64,000 nt of DNA from Burhinus oedicnemus (Eukaryota; Chordata; Aves; Charadriiformes; Burhinidae), in contig VFFE01007215.1 of assembly GCA_008921705.1 (NCBI GenBank), forward strand, positions 3,922,026-3,986,025. Reading direction: 5' to 3'. This document shows positions 38,801 to 49,806 of the stretch, piece by piece. The translations under genes and the position numbers were made by a program. Position 1 is the stretch's first letter. The number at the start of each line of letters is the position of its first letter. Below the pieces are notes generated by a model, which was given only the letters and a program-made list of their open reading frames with translations, ran no database searches and had not been told where the DNA came from.

Positions 38801-40407
38801 TTTTTCGCTACTCCATGATATTTGAACTGTCCTTCCCAGTGGCACAGTTTCACAGGACGAATGGAGAATACTTCTCTAAAGACTTGTACTGTGACTAAGC
38901 AGCTGGCTTGTTGCTTGAAAGTGAAGATTTGAATCTCTTGGGTCTGGAAAGGGGACCAAATCACTGTTTCTGCCTAGAAGCACTAAGATACTGTTTAAAG
39001 AAAGCCACCTCACATCTCTTTGTGCTTTGGATTCCAGGCATGAAAAGTCTGGCAGCTGGAAGACTTTCAGACTCCCCTACATTTTGCATTTCATTAGATA
39101 CTAGATGCTTGCTGGAGAAATATGCTGTACAAAGGCATTAGATATCCCATCATGCACTATATAAATTGGTGTTAATATTTTCTAAGCCTAGACCTCCAGT
39201 TGGAATGAACTTTTACAATATCACAGCACATATTGTTAAATACCTTCTCATTTTGCTTGTAGAATGTAGGTTTAATGGGGATTTGAACTATGATCACTTA
39301 GTTCATTAAAATACTGTATCACCTACACAAATCTCTTGTTCGTGAAGTTCATTGCAGTGAATCACAGCACAGCACACATGAGTAACTGCAAAGTAATACA
39401 GAGTTTTCCTACATCTCTGTGGTGTAGTGCCCATTGGGTTCTCACATTGAGGGCTTTTCAGAGACTGCTGTTCTGAAATAATAATGAGAAAGCCTATTAA
39501 AAAGATCCGTTTTTATTTTTAAAGAATGGAACTTGTTTTATGGTGAGCCATCACACTACAGCATGTGAAGTTCATCATTCTGCTCTAAAGTTCCTGTTCA
39601 TCTAATAATGCAAGCAAATAACAAAAATTATTGCATTTGGTCAGTTTGGCATGCTGAGATTTTTCTATTGTATAAAAGAAGAGGACAGAGGGAATGAAAG
39701 GATGGGAAAACAGACATCACAAAATAAAGAGAGAAAACTTATATGAAATGGAAGTTGAAACTGCTCTACTAGTACCTTCCAGGGCTTTCTAGGAATTGAC
39801 CATGGTTTTTGCAATAGTTGAGCATTTGAAAGCCACTAGTTCTACCGTTCTATGAGGATTTTCAGCACAGCTTTTCTGTTTTAATTGTTTTCATTATTTT
39901 CAGTCATCTCTTTAGAATTTTCGGTTGTCCCATTACTTCATACAGTTGCTAAATGGAGGACGAGCATCCTAAGCATGTAATGGGGGCAAGACACTGAAGT
40001 TTATTATTCATATGCACAAACATACCTGACATTGCAAATATTAAGGATTAAGAATTTTTTCATCCAGTCTTTGGAATCTTTGTTGTCAGGGTCAGATGCC
40101 TGCTTTAGCTACATCCCACCCCAGTGCTGCTGGGAAAATGCCTGAAAGCAAATAATTACTAAATTGCTCATTCCTGCTCCTCTCTTTCTGCAGGAAGGAA
40201 ACCAGGGCTGATGGGCTGCAGGGGACCCATGGCACCTTCTAGAGAAATTGCTGGGAGATGAACATTCAGCTAAATGTTTGGATGACAATGAACGTGGGCT
40301 GCAAAGCACCTTTGCAGTCTGAAAGAAGGGTCCCAGAGTTAATGCCTGTTGCTTGACTGCGTAACTTGTAATACATGACTTCAACTTCAGTCAAGATTCA
40401 ATGACTT
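29891..40407. other. Anonymous AT-rich non-coding DNA
   Basis: Ten kilobases without a supported gene. It contains a purine-rich tract (35009-35094) and two copies of a motif including tttacaccagct (32401-32430 and 33911-33970). The open frames are the length expected by chance and lack any domain. Confidence 0.55.
35009..35094 (+). repeat. Polypurine (GA-rich) tract
   Basis: About 85 bp almost entirely A and G on the plus strand (gagagaaggagagaaggaaa and similar), interrupted by a few pyrimidines. Such tracts can form triplex DNA and vary in length. Confidence 0.85.
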
Positions 40408-40664
40408 AGAATCATAAAATGGTTTAGGTTGGAAGGGACCTTAAAGATCATCTAGTTCCAACCCCCTTGCCATGGCCAGGGACACCTTGCACTAGACCTG
40501 GTTGCTCAAAGCCTCATCCATCCTGGCCTTGAACACTTCCAGGGATGGGGCCTCCACAACTTCCCTGGGCAACCTGTTCCAGTGCCTCACCACCCTCAGA
40601 GTGAAAAATTTCTTCCTAAGATCTATTCTAAATCTACCCTCTTCCAGTTTGAAGCCATTACCCC

Positions 40665-41243
40665 TCATCCTATCATAAATGCCCTTGTAAGAAGTCCCTC
40701 TCCAGTTTTAATGTAGGCGCCCTTTAGAAGCTGGAAAGCTGCTATAATGTCACCCTGCAGTCTTCTCTTCACCAGGCTGAACAACCCCAACTCTCTCAGC
40801 CTGTCTTCATAGCAGAGGTGCTCCAGCCCTCTGATCCTCTTTGTGGCCCTCCTCTGGACCTGCTCCAACAGGTCCGTGTCCTTCTTATGTTGGGGGCCCC
40901 AGAGATGGACACAGTATTCCAGGTGGGGTCTCACCAGAGCAGAGCAGAGGGGCAGAATCACCTCCCTTGACCTGCTGACCATGCTTCTTTTGATGCAGCC
41001 CAGGATGCGGTTGGCCTTCTGGGCTGCAAGCGTACATTGCCAGGTCATGTTGAGCTTCTCATCCACCAACACCCCCAAGTCCTTCTCGTCAGGGTTGTTC
41101 TCAATCCACTCTCCATCCAGCATGCATTTGTGCACGGGATTGTCCTTAGTGAAGCCATGTTGGCTGCCACCGATCATCTCCTTATTTTCCATATGCTTTA
41201 GCAGAGTTTCCAGGAGGATCTGTTCCACGATCTTGCCGGGCAT
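40665..41243 (-). pseudogene. CR1 ORF2 relic: RT fragment fused in frame to C-terminal region
   Basis: An open frame of 192 codons. Residues 1-33 belong to the RT N-terminal half (ending SQHGFTK). From residue 34 the sequence jumps to a block ([12 protein letters not shown], then [14 protein letters not shown]) that in intact CR1 lies well downstream of the catalytic FADD box. The junction is near 41145. By family knowledge the missing part holds the VPQGSVLG and FADD motifs, roughly 170 residues. The reading frame is kept across the junction. The remainder ([40 protein letters not shown]) is the typical ORF2 C-terminal region. The frame then ends early, after LTRAFMIG, because of a small indel near 40665; homology continues to about 40450. 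Without the catalytic core it cannot encode reverse transcriptase. Confidence 0.9.
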
Positions 41244-41893
41244 AGAGGTGATACTGACCAGCCTGTAGTTCCCCGGGTCTTCTTTTTACCCGTTTTGAAA
41301 ACGGGGGTTATGTTCCCCTTTTTCCAGTCAGCAGGAACTTCACCAGACTGCCACGATTTCTCAAATACAAGGGAAAGTGACTTGGCAACTACATCCACCA
41401 GTTCCCTTAGGACCTGTGGGTGAATGTCATCAGGTCCCATGGACTTGTGCATCTTCAGGTTCCTCAGCTGGTCTTGGACCTGGTCTCCTCCTACAGTGGG
41501 CGGTTCCTCATTCTCCCAGCCCTTGCCGTTACCTTCTGCAACTTGGGCAGTGTGGTTAGAGCCTTTACCAGTGAAGACTGAGGCAAAAAAGTCATTGAGT
41601 ATCTCCACCTTCTCCATGTCCCGGGTGACCAGGTCTCCCGTTTCCTTCTTGAGTGGGCCCACATCTTCCCTAGTCTTCCTTTTGTCCCTGATATACCTAT
41701 AGAAGGCTTTCTTGTTGCCCCTTATGCCCCTGGCCAGATTTAACTCTATCTGGGCTTTAACTTTCCTAACCCGATCCCTGGCTGCTCGGACAATTTCTCT
41801 GTACTCCTCCCAGACTACCTGTCCTTGCTTCCACCCTCTGTAGGCTTCCTTTTTCTGTTTGAGATTGTCCAAGAGTTCCTTCTTCATCCACAC
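41198..41893 (-). pseudogene. CR1 ORF2 relic: linker and RT N-terminal part
   Basis: An open frame of 231 codons. It starts in the linker between endonuclease and RT ([40 protein letters not shown]), continues through [20 protein letters not shown] and FFASVFTG, and enters the RT at [20 protein letters not shown] and [21 protein letters not shown] one-base deletion near 41280 shifts the frame, so the last residues (from about TRGTTGW) are out of frame, and the true continuation is the neighbouring frame read from about 41278 down. The methionine at 41893 is internal, not a real start. Confidence 0.9.
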
Positions 41894-42105
41894 AGGCCTC
41901 CTGGCACTTTTGCCTGACCACCTCTTTGTTGGGATTCATTGATCCTGAGAGTGGTGGAGGGGTCCTTGAATATTAGCCAGCTTTCTTGGGCCCCTCTTCC
42001 TTCCAGGGCATTATCCCACTGTATTTCATCAAGCAGATCCCTGAAGAGGCCAAAGTCTGCTCTCCTGAGGGCCAGGGTAGTGAGCTTGCTGTGCACCCTC
42101 CTCAC
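41884..42105 (-). pseudogene. CR1 ORF2 relic: segment between endonuclease and linker
   Basis: A short frame bridging the endonuclease relic and the linker relic: LRRADFGLFRDLLDEIQWDN, EGRGAQESWLIFKD. These words are characteristic of CR1 ORF2 just after the endonuclease domain. Frame changes near 42100 and near 41930 separate it from its neighbours, so one original reading frame is now in at least four pieces. Confidence 0.85.
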
Positions 42106-42569
42106 TGCCCTAAGGCTCTCAACTCCACCATCCCATGATCACTGCAGCCAAGGCTGCCCTTGAGCTTCACATTCCCCACCAGCCCCTCCTTGTTGATGAG
42201 AACAAGGTCCAGCATGGCACCTCTCCTCGTTGGCTCCTCTATCACTTGGAGAAGGAAGTTATCATCAACACATTCCAGGAACCTCCTGGATTGCTTATGG
42301 CCTGCTGTGTTGTCCCTCCAACAGATATCGGGGTGGTTGAAGCCCCCCATGAGGACCAGGGCTTGTGAACGTGAGGCTGCTCCTATCTGGCTATAGAGGG
42401 CCTCATCCGCTTGGTCTTCCTGGTCAGGTAGCCTGTAGCAGACCCCCACTATAACATCACCTGTCTCTACCCCCGCTTTGATCTTGACCCATAAGCTCTT
42501 GGTTGGCTCCTCATCCGTCACCCGGCAGAGCTCCATGCACTCCAGCTGGTCCTTGACATAGAAGGCCAC
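42102..42569 (-). pseudogene. CR1 ORF2 relic: AP-like endonuclease, C-terminal half
   Basis: An open frame of 155 codons starting inside the endonuclease at AFYVKDQLECMELC. It continues through GVCYRLPDQEDQADEALYSQ, the catalytic-loop region LVLMGGFNHPDICWRDNTAG, then IEEPTRRGAMLDLVLINKEG and CSDHGMVE. In the family the loop normally reads GDFNHPD, with the aspartate being catalytic; here residue 76 is glycine (codon GGC at 42342-42344), explained by one A-to-G transition. The SDH motif near the end is kept. The N-terminal half of the domain, the ORF2 start and ORF1 are absent through 5' truncation. The enzyme would be inactive. Confidence 0.92.
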
Positions 42570-42588
42570 ACCCCTTCCTCATCTCCCC

Positions 42589-45500
42589 TGCACACTTTCC
42601 TCCCTGACTGTATAACACTTAGCAAAGTCCTGAAATGCCCAGGGGTAGGTGAGCGTGCAGAGTGAAGAGACACTGTACAGGATAAATGCAGTTTATCATA
42701 TCGCTGTCCACTTTATCCCCCAGACATTGCCAAGTATGGGGGTGTATAAATTATATTAACCTAATTGAAAGCCCTCTATTGAAAAGAATTGAACAAGAGG
42801 AATTTAGGAATTTAGGAATACATGATCTAGCCATGAAAGCCTTACTCTGATACTTTATAGCAGCTGGGTAGCAGCTCATGTTTTTCCCCCTAACATGTGA
42901 GATAAGGTACCACTCTGGGTGATTAAATATGACAGAATCCTTCCTGGAGAAGTATCAGCTTGCATAAGCTCTTCAAGAAAGTGTTGAATATATTTACCTG
43001 GACAGTGTCAAGTTATGCCACACCTTTATTATAAAATCGACAAGTAACATGCTAAAGGTAAACAGCAGCGGATAGTGTAAAAGGGCAGGGAAAACCAACA
43101 GTCAACAAGACATGAGGAAAAAAGGAACGGATTTTGGTGGAGAGTCCTTCTTATGCTAAGTCACTTTAATGCACACAGCCAGAGAAAAAAAATATTCTTT
43201 TTTTATCATAGGACTGTTATAGACATTCCTCTAAGTCAGAGCACACTGAAAGAAGCATTTTTAAATCTGATGATCAGAGGTAGAGAGAATGCAATAACAC
43301 AAGAAGGTATGTCCAAGAAAAATGACTTTTACAAAGACAGTCAGGGTCCTGATCTTCAGGACCCTGCAAGTAGCGGTTTCTGATTAAGCTGAGCTGGGAA
43401 CCTCTGGGAGAAATAAAGGAAAAACTAAATTTTTCAAAATAGCTTGAATAATAATAAATTTTAAAAACCATTTATCCTGAAATAAATGACTAATTTATTC
43501 CCAGAATTCTTCATCATTTCTGAATAATATACGTGATGAAGTGTGAGAATAATGCTTGATTAAATGAGGTCCCTGGAGTGCATCAGAGGAGATTTAGTCT
43601 GGAAAACAGCATCTGCTGTCTCTTTCTTTCCTTCTCTCAATGCTGTGTTGTTCCCACATTTTGCAGCATATTACCCTCTTTCATTTTTAACAGAATGGGA
43701 CAATATTTATTCAGATTTTTCTGTGGTGGCCATACAATGGGTCTTTCAGTGTGAGGGTCTGAAAAATATTGCTGAATACTTATTTATTTTTCCTGGCTGG
43801 AATAGTAATTACCTTCTCTTAGTCAGTCACAGGTTATACAAATCTAAGTCATTATCTGGTAATCATGCCAGTAAATTTAATTCAACTGGCTTCTTCCCAG
43901 ACTATTTTTTTCCATATTTCTGTTCTTCCCATCGCATCCAACGTTGAGGATCATGGCTTCAGTGTAGCAGTAATAAGAGCTAAACAGTTATCTCAGTAAT
44001 CAACAGTTGGAGATTTTACCACTTTTATCCTTTGCCATTGCAACTAGTTTTATAATGATGAAATGCATATGCATTGTCTGACACAGCTGTGTTGTATGTA
44101 TCTAGTCTTACTCAGTTCTAGAAGCTCAGGCCATGAATAGCTTGGTTGGAAGGCCAGCTGAAACTCCAAGTTATTGCAGTTCAGATGCAAACACTCATGG
44201 TGAATTTTGAACCACAGAAATAAAATGAGTTAGGAGATCCTATTAGAGCAATTGCTGCTGGTATTTGGGAAGATAAGGTTGCAGACGAAATGTTGAATAA
44301 TCACAATAATGAGGGAAAAGTCAATGGTGGAATCACATTTCATATTTAATGGGTATTTTTCAACTTTTAAATTGCTATGTTCTCTCTGATCTTCTGCTTT
44401 GCTCTTCTGGACTGTTAGTTGGACTATTGTGCTTGGTACACTCGCTAGGCTCTTGTTCTTCTACCATCATCTTCTACCATCATCTACCATTCCCTCACAG
44501 ACCAACTGGAAATGTGTCATTTGCAGCATACCTCAAAATAATTTATCTGGGGAAGAAATGTCTTAAAAAGAACTTGTAAAGTTATCCTTAATATTACATG
44601 CTTTGTGCTTGGCGTAATCACTGAAGATTTGGAACAACCTCTCCTGGTTTTTTTCCTTCTGAGACAACTCCAAAGCAACCCAACTGAAGTGAAACCAGAA
44701 AAAGCAGCAAAGACATACCAAACACTGTCTATTCATAATTGCCTAAACCTTTCCATCAGACTTGCTGTTTGGAAGTGGTTATTTAAATGACCCAAATGAA
44801 AATTAGGACCAGGCTTCTCCATATCCTTTTGTGCAGCAAAGATACCTGTGCATAGCCTGCCCAGAACATAGGAGTGATACTGCTGTATCTGGCACCCAGA
44901 GCAAGGGGCTGCCATTCTGGCAACCATACCCAACTGTCTGACAGTAATGGTCAACGATTTTTAAAAAAGCAGCAAACAAGGGTATTGTAGCAAAGTGCAC
45001 AGTAGTAAATATTGTGCCAGAATCTGGGTGCCACAGAAGAAAGGGACACAATAAAAAAACTGGTCACAGTTTTTGGACCTTTGGACAGTCCTCAGAGCTC
45101 CTCTAAAACACACAAGCCTGGCACTAGCCTTCAGCGGTGTCCCAGCCCACTATCTGAATGGGATTTTCATCCCACTTTCTCTTGCTGTACTCACACCATC
45201 TGCTTGCAAGTCATAGCAGTATGGGAACATTCAGTACCTGTGATACCAGTAGCTTGGGTAAAAAAAAATCCCATTATAACAGTGTACTTTTGCAGCATCA
45301 GAAATAAATGATGAGAGATGACTGGTATCTAGGTGGCCAGATGCTTGTCCACAAATAGCTTCAGATTAATAATGGGTCCAGTGGGTATTTTTGGGTTTTG
45401 GTTTTGGTTGGTTTGGTTTTTTTTAAATTGAAAAATTGATAGTAAAACTATTCAGACACTTCCAGTATGCATTACTTCTTCATTAGCACACATTTTATCC

Positions 45501-47069
45501 CTACCATGTACTACATTTGATTAGAAAGACAACCATTTTTACAAGAAGATGTTATGCCAATATTAACTAGCAACAAAGATAATATCAAAGATAAAACTGC
45601 CATCGAGTTATTACAAGGCTGTAATTTGCTTGAACATTTTTATGAAATTATAAAATTGGATATCATATCTATATCTGATTATGAACAGCAACATATCCCT
45701 GTGAGTTAATAATTACAGTCATGTTTTTACTTGTTGACAGTCTATGACTAATTGCTGTCTGAAGAGAATTTAAACAGATCAATTCAAAATCAACCATCTA
45801 AAGAAAGGTAACATGCTTAGCATGTATTTACTTGGGACTGCAAAGTTTCTGTACTTAATTTGGATATCTCTATTATATCATAGCTCCTTCAGAGAATAAA
45901 AACAAAGCACATTATCTAAAAAGAGATAATTTACTAATTGTTAAATCTTTTAATTCTTTGGGTTTTGTATTGCTGTTGTTAATTTCTCTGTATTTAGAGC
46001 AAAGCAGAGAGTACAAGGATTTCTGATTTCCAGACTTAGATCTTCCACTATCTAACCATGAGCAACAAATTGCTGACAACCAGACTCTGCCCCAGTGACA
46101 GTCTGTTTGTTTCTTAAAAATGTGGATGACCTCTGATCTGGTCCCATGGACTGAATACCTTTTAGAGCTGGAGTGCATTAAGTATTATCTCAGGGTGTAT
46201 TTTCCAGTTTTGTTTCAGCTGAAAGGAAACCGGGTCACACTCTGAGAGTTCTGTAATATGGACTTGGGAACAGTAAGTGGCGACTATGCAGAGATTTGTT
46301 TCAAAAGCATGGCCATCATCCACATTAAGTCAGAAATGCCCTCATGGTGTTGCAACTGTGTTTAGGAGCAGTAATACTAAAGCCTGACTGGTTAGTTGGG
46401 TAAACAGGAATGACAGAATCTTATCTTAAACCTTTTATCATCCAGCATTCAGAAAGGATACTTCTATTTAAAGAATAGGTACCTTTAACACACCAGAAGG
46501 TTTTTATTATTTTTATCTGGAATATCATTTGAACAAGCTTGTGTGTCTTTTACAAGCAGCCATCATGACTGCTTCTAAAAGTCCCAAATATTGTGTGGAA
46601 GATAAAGCAAGGCTACATAAATATTTTTTTTTCCTCCTATCAACTTCTTCCTCTTTATTAAAATGCCAAGCCTGATTTCTTTTAAATATAATATTTAAAC
46701 TGTAGTTAATGGCTGAGATATAACAAGTAAGCATACTACCCACTTTGGAGAAATTGGGTTCTGTCTGAAAAGGATTAAGAGATTCCCTGCTTGACAGTGT
46801 ACATTATCTGGTGAGAAAACTGTGTTCTCTTTTATATTTATCCAATGTTGTAGGCTCTGTACCAAAGTTGAGGAAAATACTAACTGTCACTTATTGTTGC
46901 ATTGCTGTATGTGGTTGCAAAATAAGACTCATACACAAGTGATCTAATACAGAACCAATAAATACATCTATACATTCACACAGTAAAAGTGGCACAATAA
47001 AATATAGTTATTTTTGTGTTATTATTCATTTTGATTAAAAATTCCAGAATCAAAGAAGTTGAGAAGTAA
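42589..47069. other. Anonymous non-coding DNA
   Basis: Contains a 127-codon frame (43564-43947) and others with no domain; I consider them chance. There is a small 13-bp tandem repeat (44458-44490) and a T/G-rich tract (45387-45424). No genes seen. Confidence 0.55.
44458..44490 (+). repeat. 13-bp minisatellite, about 2.5 copies
   Basis: Unit CTTCTACCATCAT at 44458-44470 and 44471-44483, followed by a partial copy (ctaccat). Perfect repetition, probably replication slippage. Confidence 0.85.
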
Positions 47070-47641
47070 GGCACCAAACAGCATCCTGGGCTGCGTTCAG
47101 AAGAATACTGCCAGAAGGTCAAGGGAGGTGAGCCTTCCACTTGGCTTGGCACAGCCAAGACATACCTGGAGTGCTGCACCCAGTTACTAGCTCCCCAGTA
47201 CAAGAGAGACAAGGACATGCTGCAGCAAGTCCAGCAAAAGGCTGCAAAGATGCTGAAGCAATTGAAGCACCTGACATATAGGAAAGGCTGAGAAAGCTGG
47301 GAGTGATCAGCCTTAAGAAGAAAAAAGCTCAGAGCAATCTCAATGTGCATAAATACTGGCAAAAGTAAAAGTAAAGAAAATGGGCACAAACTGAAATATT
47401 TAAAATTCCATTTTAAAAAAGAAAGAAAAAAACAATTTTTTTTTTTTTTTCTTTACTGTGAGAGTGGTCAAATACCAGCACAGCTTGCCCAGAGAGTTTG
47501 TGGAGTCTCCATCCTTGGAGATACTCAAAACCCAGCTGGACATGGTCCTGGGCAACCCCTACTCTAGCTGACCCTGCTCTGAGCAGGGAGTTGGACTGGA
47601 TAATCTCCAAAGATTCCTTCCAACCTCAACTATTCTGTAAA
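47070..47641 (+). mobile_element. CR1 LINE 3' fragment, older subfamily
   Basis: Plus-strand CR1 of about 570 bp. It begins at a degraded ORF2 C-terminal region (agcatcctgggctgcgttca; ctggagtgctgcacccagtt), continues through gggcacaaactgaaa and tgtggagtctccatccttgg, and ends in ggagttggactggataatct and ccttccaacctcaac with a vestigial tail (attctgtaa). ORF2 is broken by indels. An internal 15-base T run (47436-47450), beside a lengthened A-rich stretch, has grown inside the element. It differs clearly from the 55 kb copy and is a different subfamily. Confidence 0.9.
47436..47450 (+). repeat. Poly-T run inside CR1
   Basis: Fifteen T following an A-rich stretch. In related CR1 copies this position is a short A/T-rich word, so this is probably local homopolymer expansion. 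Confidence 0.8.
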
Positions 47642-49734
47642 TCTGAGAAAGTTAGTGGTAAGTAGAGATTGACCCTGAATTTCTTGCTTGTATCATTACA
47701 GCAATATATAGCATTGGGCAAGTGCCTTATATTCTAAGAATACTTTCAATAGTAATATCAGATTAATTTCTCTGGTATCAATGAGTTTCTGAAGCAGATT
47801 CATTTTAAACATTTTATCAGAAAACATTGAATGTATTTAAATAAATATCTAATCTCTTCAAATTAACAATAAGGCCTTAATATAAAGGAAGATTGGAAAG
47901 GATTTAGTAAATTAGTGTGTGAAGTGACAGGTTAATTTCTCTGCAGATCATTAAGCAACACATTTATTTGGCAACAAATAATTTAACCAATTAAATCAGC
48001 CTGTTAACAGGAAAAAAAAATCTTTATTAGGCATTTGCTCATACTTTGGTGAATAAATTTAGTTAGTGAACTTTTTCACAAGCAGTTTACTTTCAGCTTT
48101 CATTCAATATTTATTACTTGCAACTCAAGCAAGTGATGGGTCTCTGTAATTGCATTTTAACTATCTGCTTCTTAAGATTACTGCAACGTCGCCTGTTTTC
48201 TGTGGAGTGATGGGGTTTTGGGTTTTTTTTTGTTTTGTTTCTCTCCCCCTCTCTGTAGGTAGGCAAAAGAGCTCTGAAGAGAAAGCACCAGTGTGGAGCT
48301 GAAGAAGTGCCTCAAAAGTAAATCTGGAAACCAGTGCAGAAAATTCTCTAATGAAAAAGGATCCTTAGGAACACCAAACTGAAAAAGGATACAAACCTGA
48401 CCAACATTCAGCCCCCCAATATTATTCATATTTTTCCACATTTTTAAAATATATTAATCTAATTCTATCCATATTTAATGTGCATGAAAGTAATGGAGAT
48501 AAATGCATGTCATTATTAGTAGACACTATTTCAGTTAATTTATTCTCTTTCCCACCACTTCTACTGAAAGCATAAGAAAATAGAAATGAGCATTCATCTT
48601 TAGAAGAGAAAAGAAAAATAACATATACAGCAAAATTCAGTCTTAGGCAGACCAATCTTTCAGAAGGCCTCTGATTAACCTGTGAAAGAAACACCAACCA
48701 CACAAAGTACAGCATGCTCTATGCAGGGTCGCATGAAAGGGGGAGGAGGTCTCTTCCAGGTCTAGCATGGTACAACACCTTCTCTTTCCCACACTTGGTA
48801 AACGGGGAAGGAATACAAGGGAAATTCATGACTACCCTGGGGACACATTAATTTCAAGTATCAAAGCAGGCAGCTATAATATCTGCCAAAGACCTCTTAT
48901 TCTCTCTTCCTGAGAAATCTTCATAAATCTTACCAGATTTCTTAGAATACACAAAGGCCAAACATATAGTAACTTTTAAAGAAAAGAATATGGAAAATTT
49001 GAGGTGCTTTAATAGCAATGGCAAGGCTAAAGATGGTACTTATTCTACTGAGAAGTGTTGTTTTTTAGAAATTTAAGTAAACCATTAACAGAAAATTCTT
49101 GGAAACCCATTATTTCCTCCCCACATATATCTAATTCCAACTGATTTCAATAAATATATATTGATCTTTGTTTGGGTATCTATTGAGATTAATTGAGTCA
49201 AGAACTAAGTATTGACCGAAACAAAGAGAGGTCAATACTTACATTGAAGGAAAATATATCTTCATCTTCACTGAAAACATGAAGCCAAGAGGCCAAATAT
49301 TTGCCCTGATTTATTTATCCTTTGTAACTCCTGGAGATTCCACTGGTGTAACCGAGCATAAAATATATGTATTACCTAGTATATATAACTCACAGTGATT
49401 AGCTGAAATGAATTGTCTCTATTTTGGCTATTTTGAGGGAAGATAAGGCTATTAAATTCATCCTACAACCACCATAAGACTCAGCAGTTGGGCTCAACTG
49501 TTCTCCAAAAGTACTGCAAATTTTCTTTTTTTTTTGCTGGTGTCAATCCATTATGGAGTATGAGAGCCACCCTAGGGCAACACATAGTCTCAGTGTTATT
49601 AAGAAATATACTGCAAATTCTACAAATAAGAAAAAATATTTAAGGAATAAAATAAAGAGATGTTCCCCCTTCTATGTAGAGTCTTTTTCAGTGGAGCATG
49701 TTCTTGAAGAGATTATATATGATTAGGTCTCCAA
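47642..49734. other. Anonymous non-coding DNA
   Basis: AT-rich. The segment 47930-48080 (aattaaatcagcctgttaac and nearby taatt words) looks like the composition of conserved regulatory elements; unproven. A T/G-rich tract lies at 48205-48240 and a copy of the ancient motif near 49326-49360. Confidence 0.5.
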
Positions 49735-49806
49735 CAGATAAGTCATGTAAAATGGACCAGATGACCTCTAGATATCCCTTCCAACCTGTAATATTCTACA
49801 GTTCTA
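49735..49806 (+). mobile_element. CR1 LINE 3' terminal remnant
   Basis: Only the last 70 bp or so survive: atggaccagatgacctctag, cccttccaacctg, then two degenerate tail units (attctacagttctat). This is the canonical CR1 3' end, plus orientation. Slightly more of the element may extend upstream but is too decayed to place. Confidence 0.85.

Larger units (their letters stand above)
40408..42588 (-). mobile_element. CR1 LINE, 5'-truncated, with internal deletion of the RT core
   Basis: The largest element in the window (about 2.18 kb). Its 3' end is at 40408 (one degenerate tail unit and the ggttggaagggacc hallmark read on the plus strand as its complement); its 5' end is truncated within the endonuclease domain near 42588. 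In order on the minus strand it holds the endonuclease C-terminal half, a linker, the RT N-terminal part, a direct junction skipping the RT catalytic core, the ORF2 C-terminal region and a short 3' UTR. Long open stretches survive, so the copy is fairly young, but several frameshifts make it inactive. Its 3' half closely resembles the copy at 55389-55913, suggesting the same subfamily. No clear target duplication is seen, as is usual for CR1. Confidence 0.95.

Noticed and set aside
40843..41702. Plus-strand open frames over the 40-42 kb CR1
   Set aside because: They are antisense shadows of the minus-strand CR1 ORF2.
43564..43947. 127-codon open frame, plus strand
   Set aside because: No recognisable domain, and aromatic-rich composition typical of translated AT-rich non-coding DNA.
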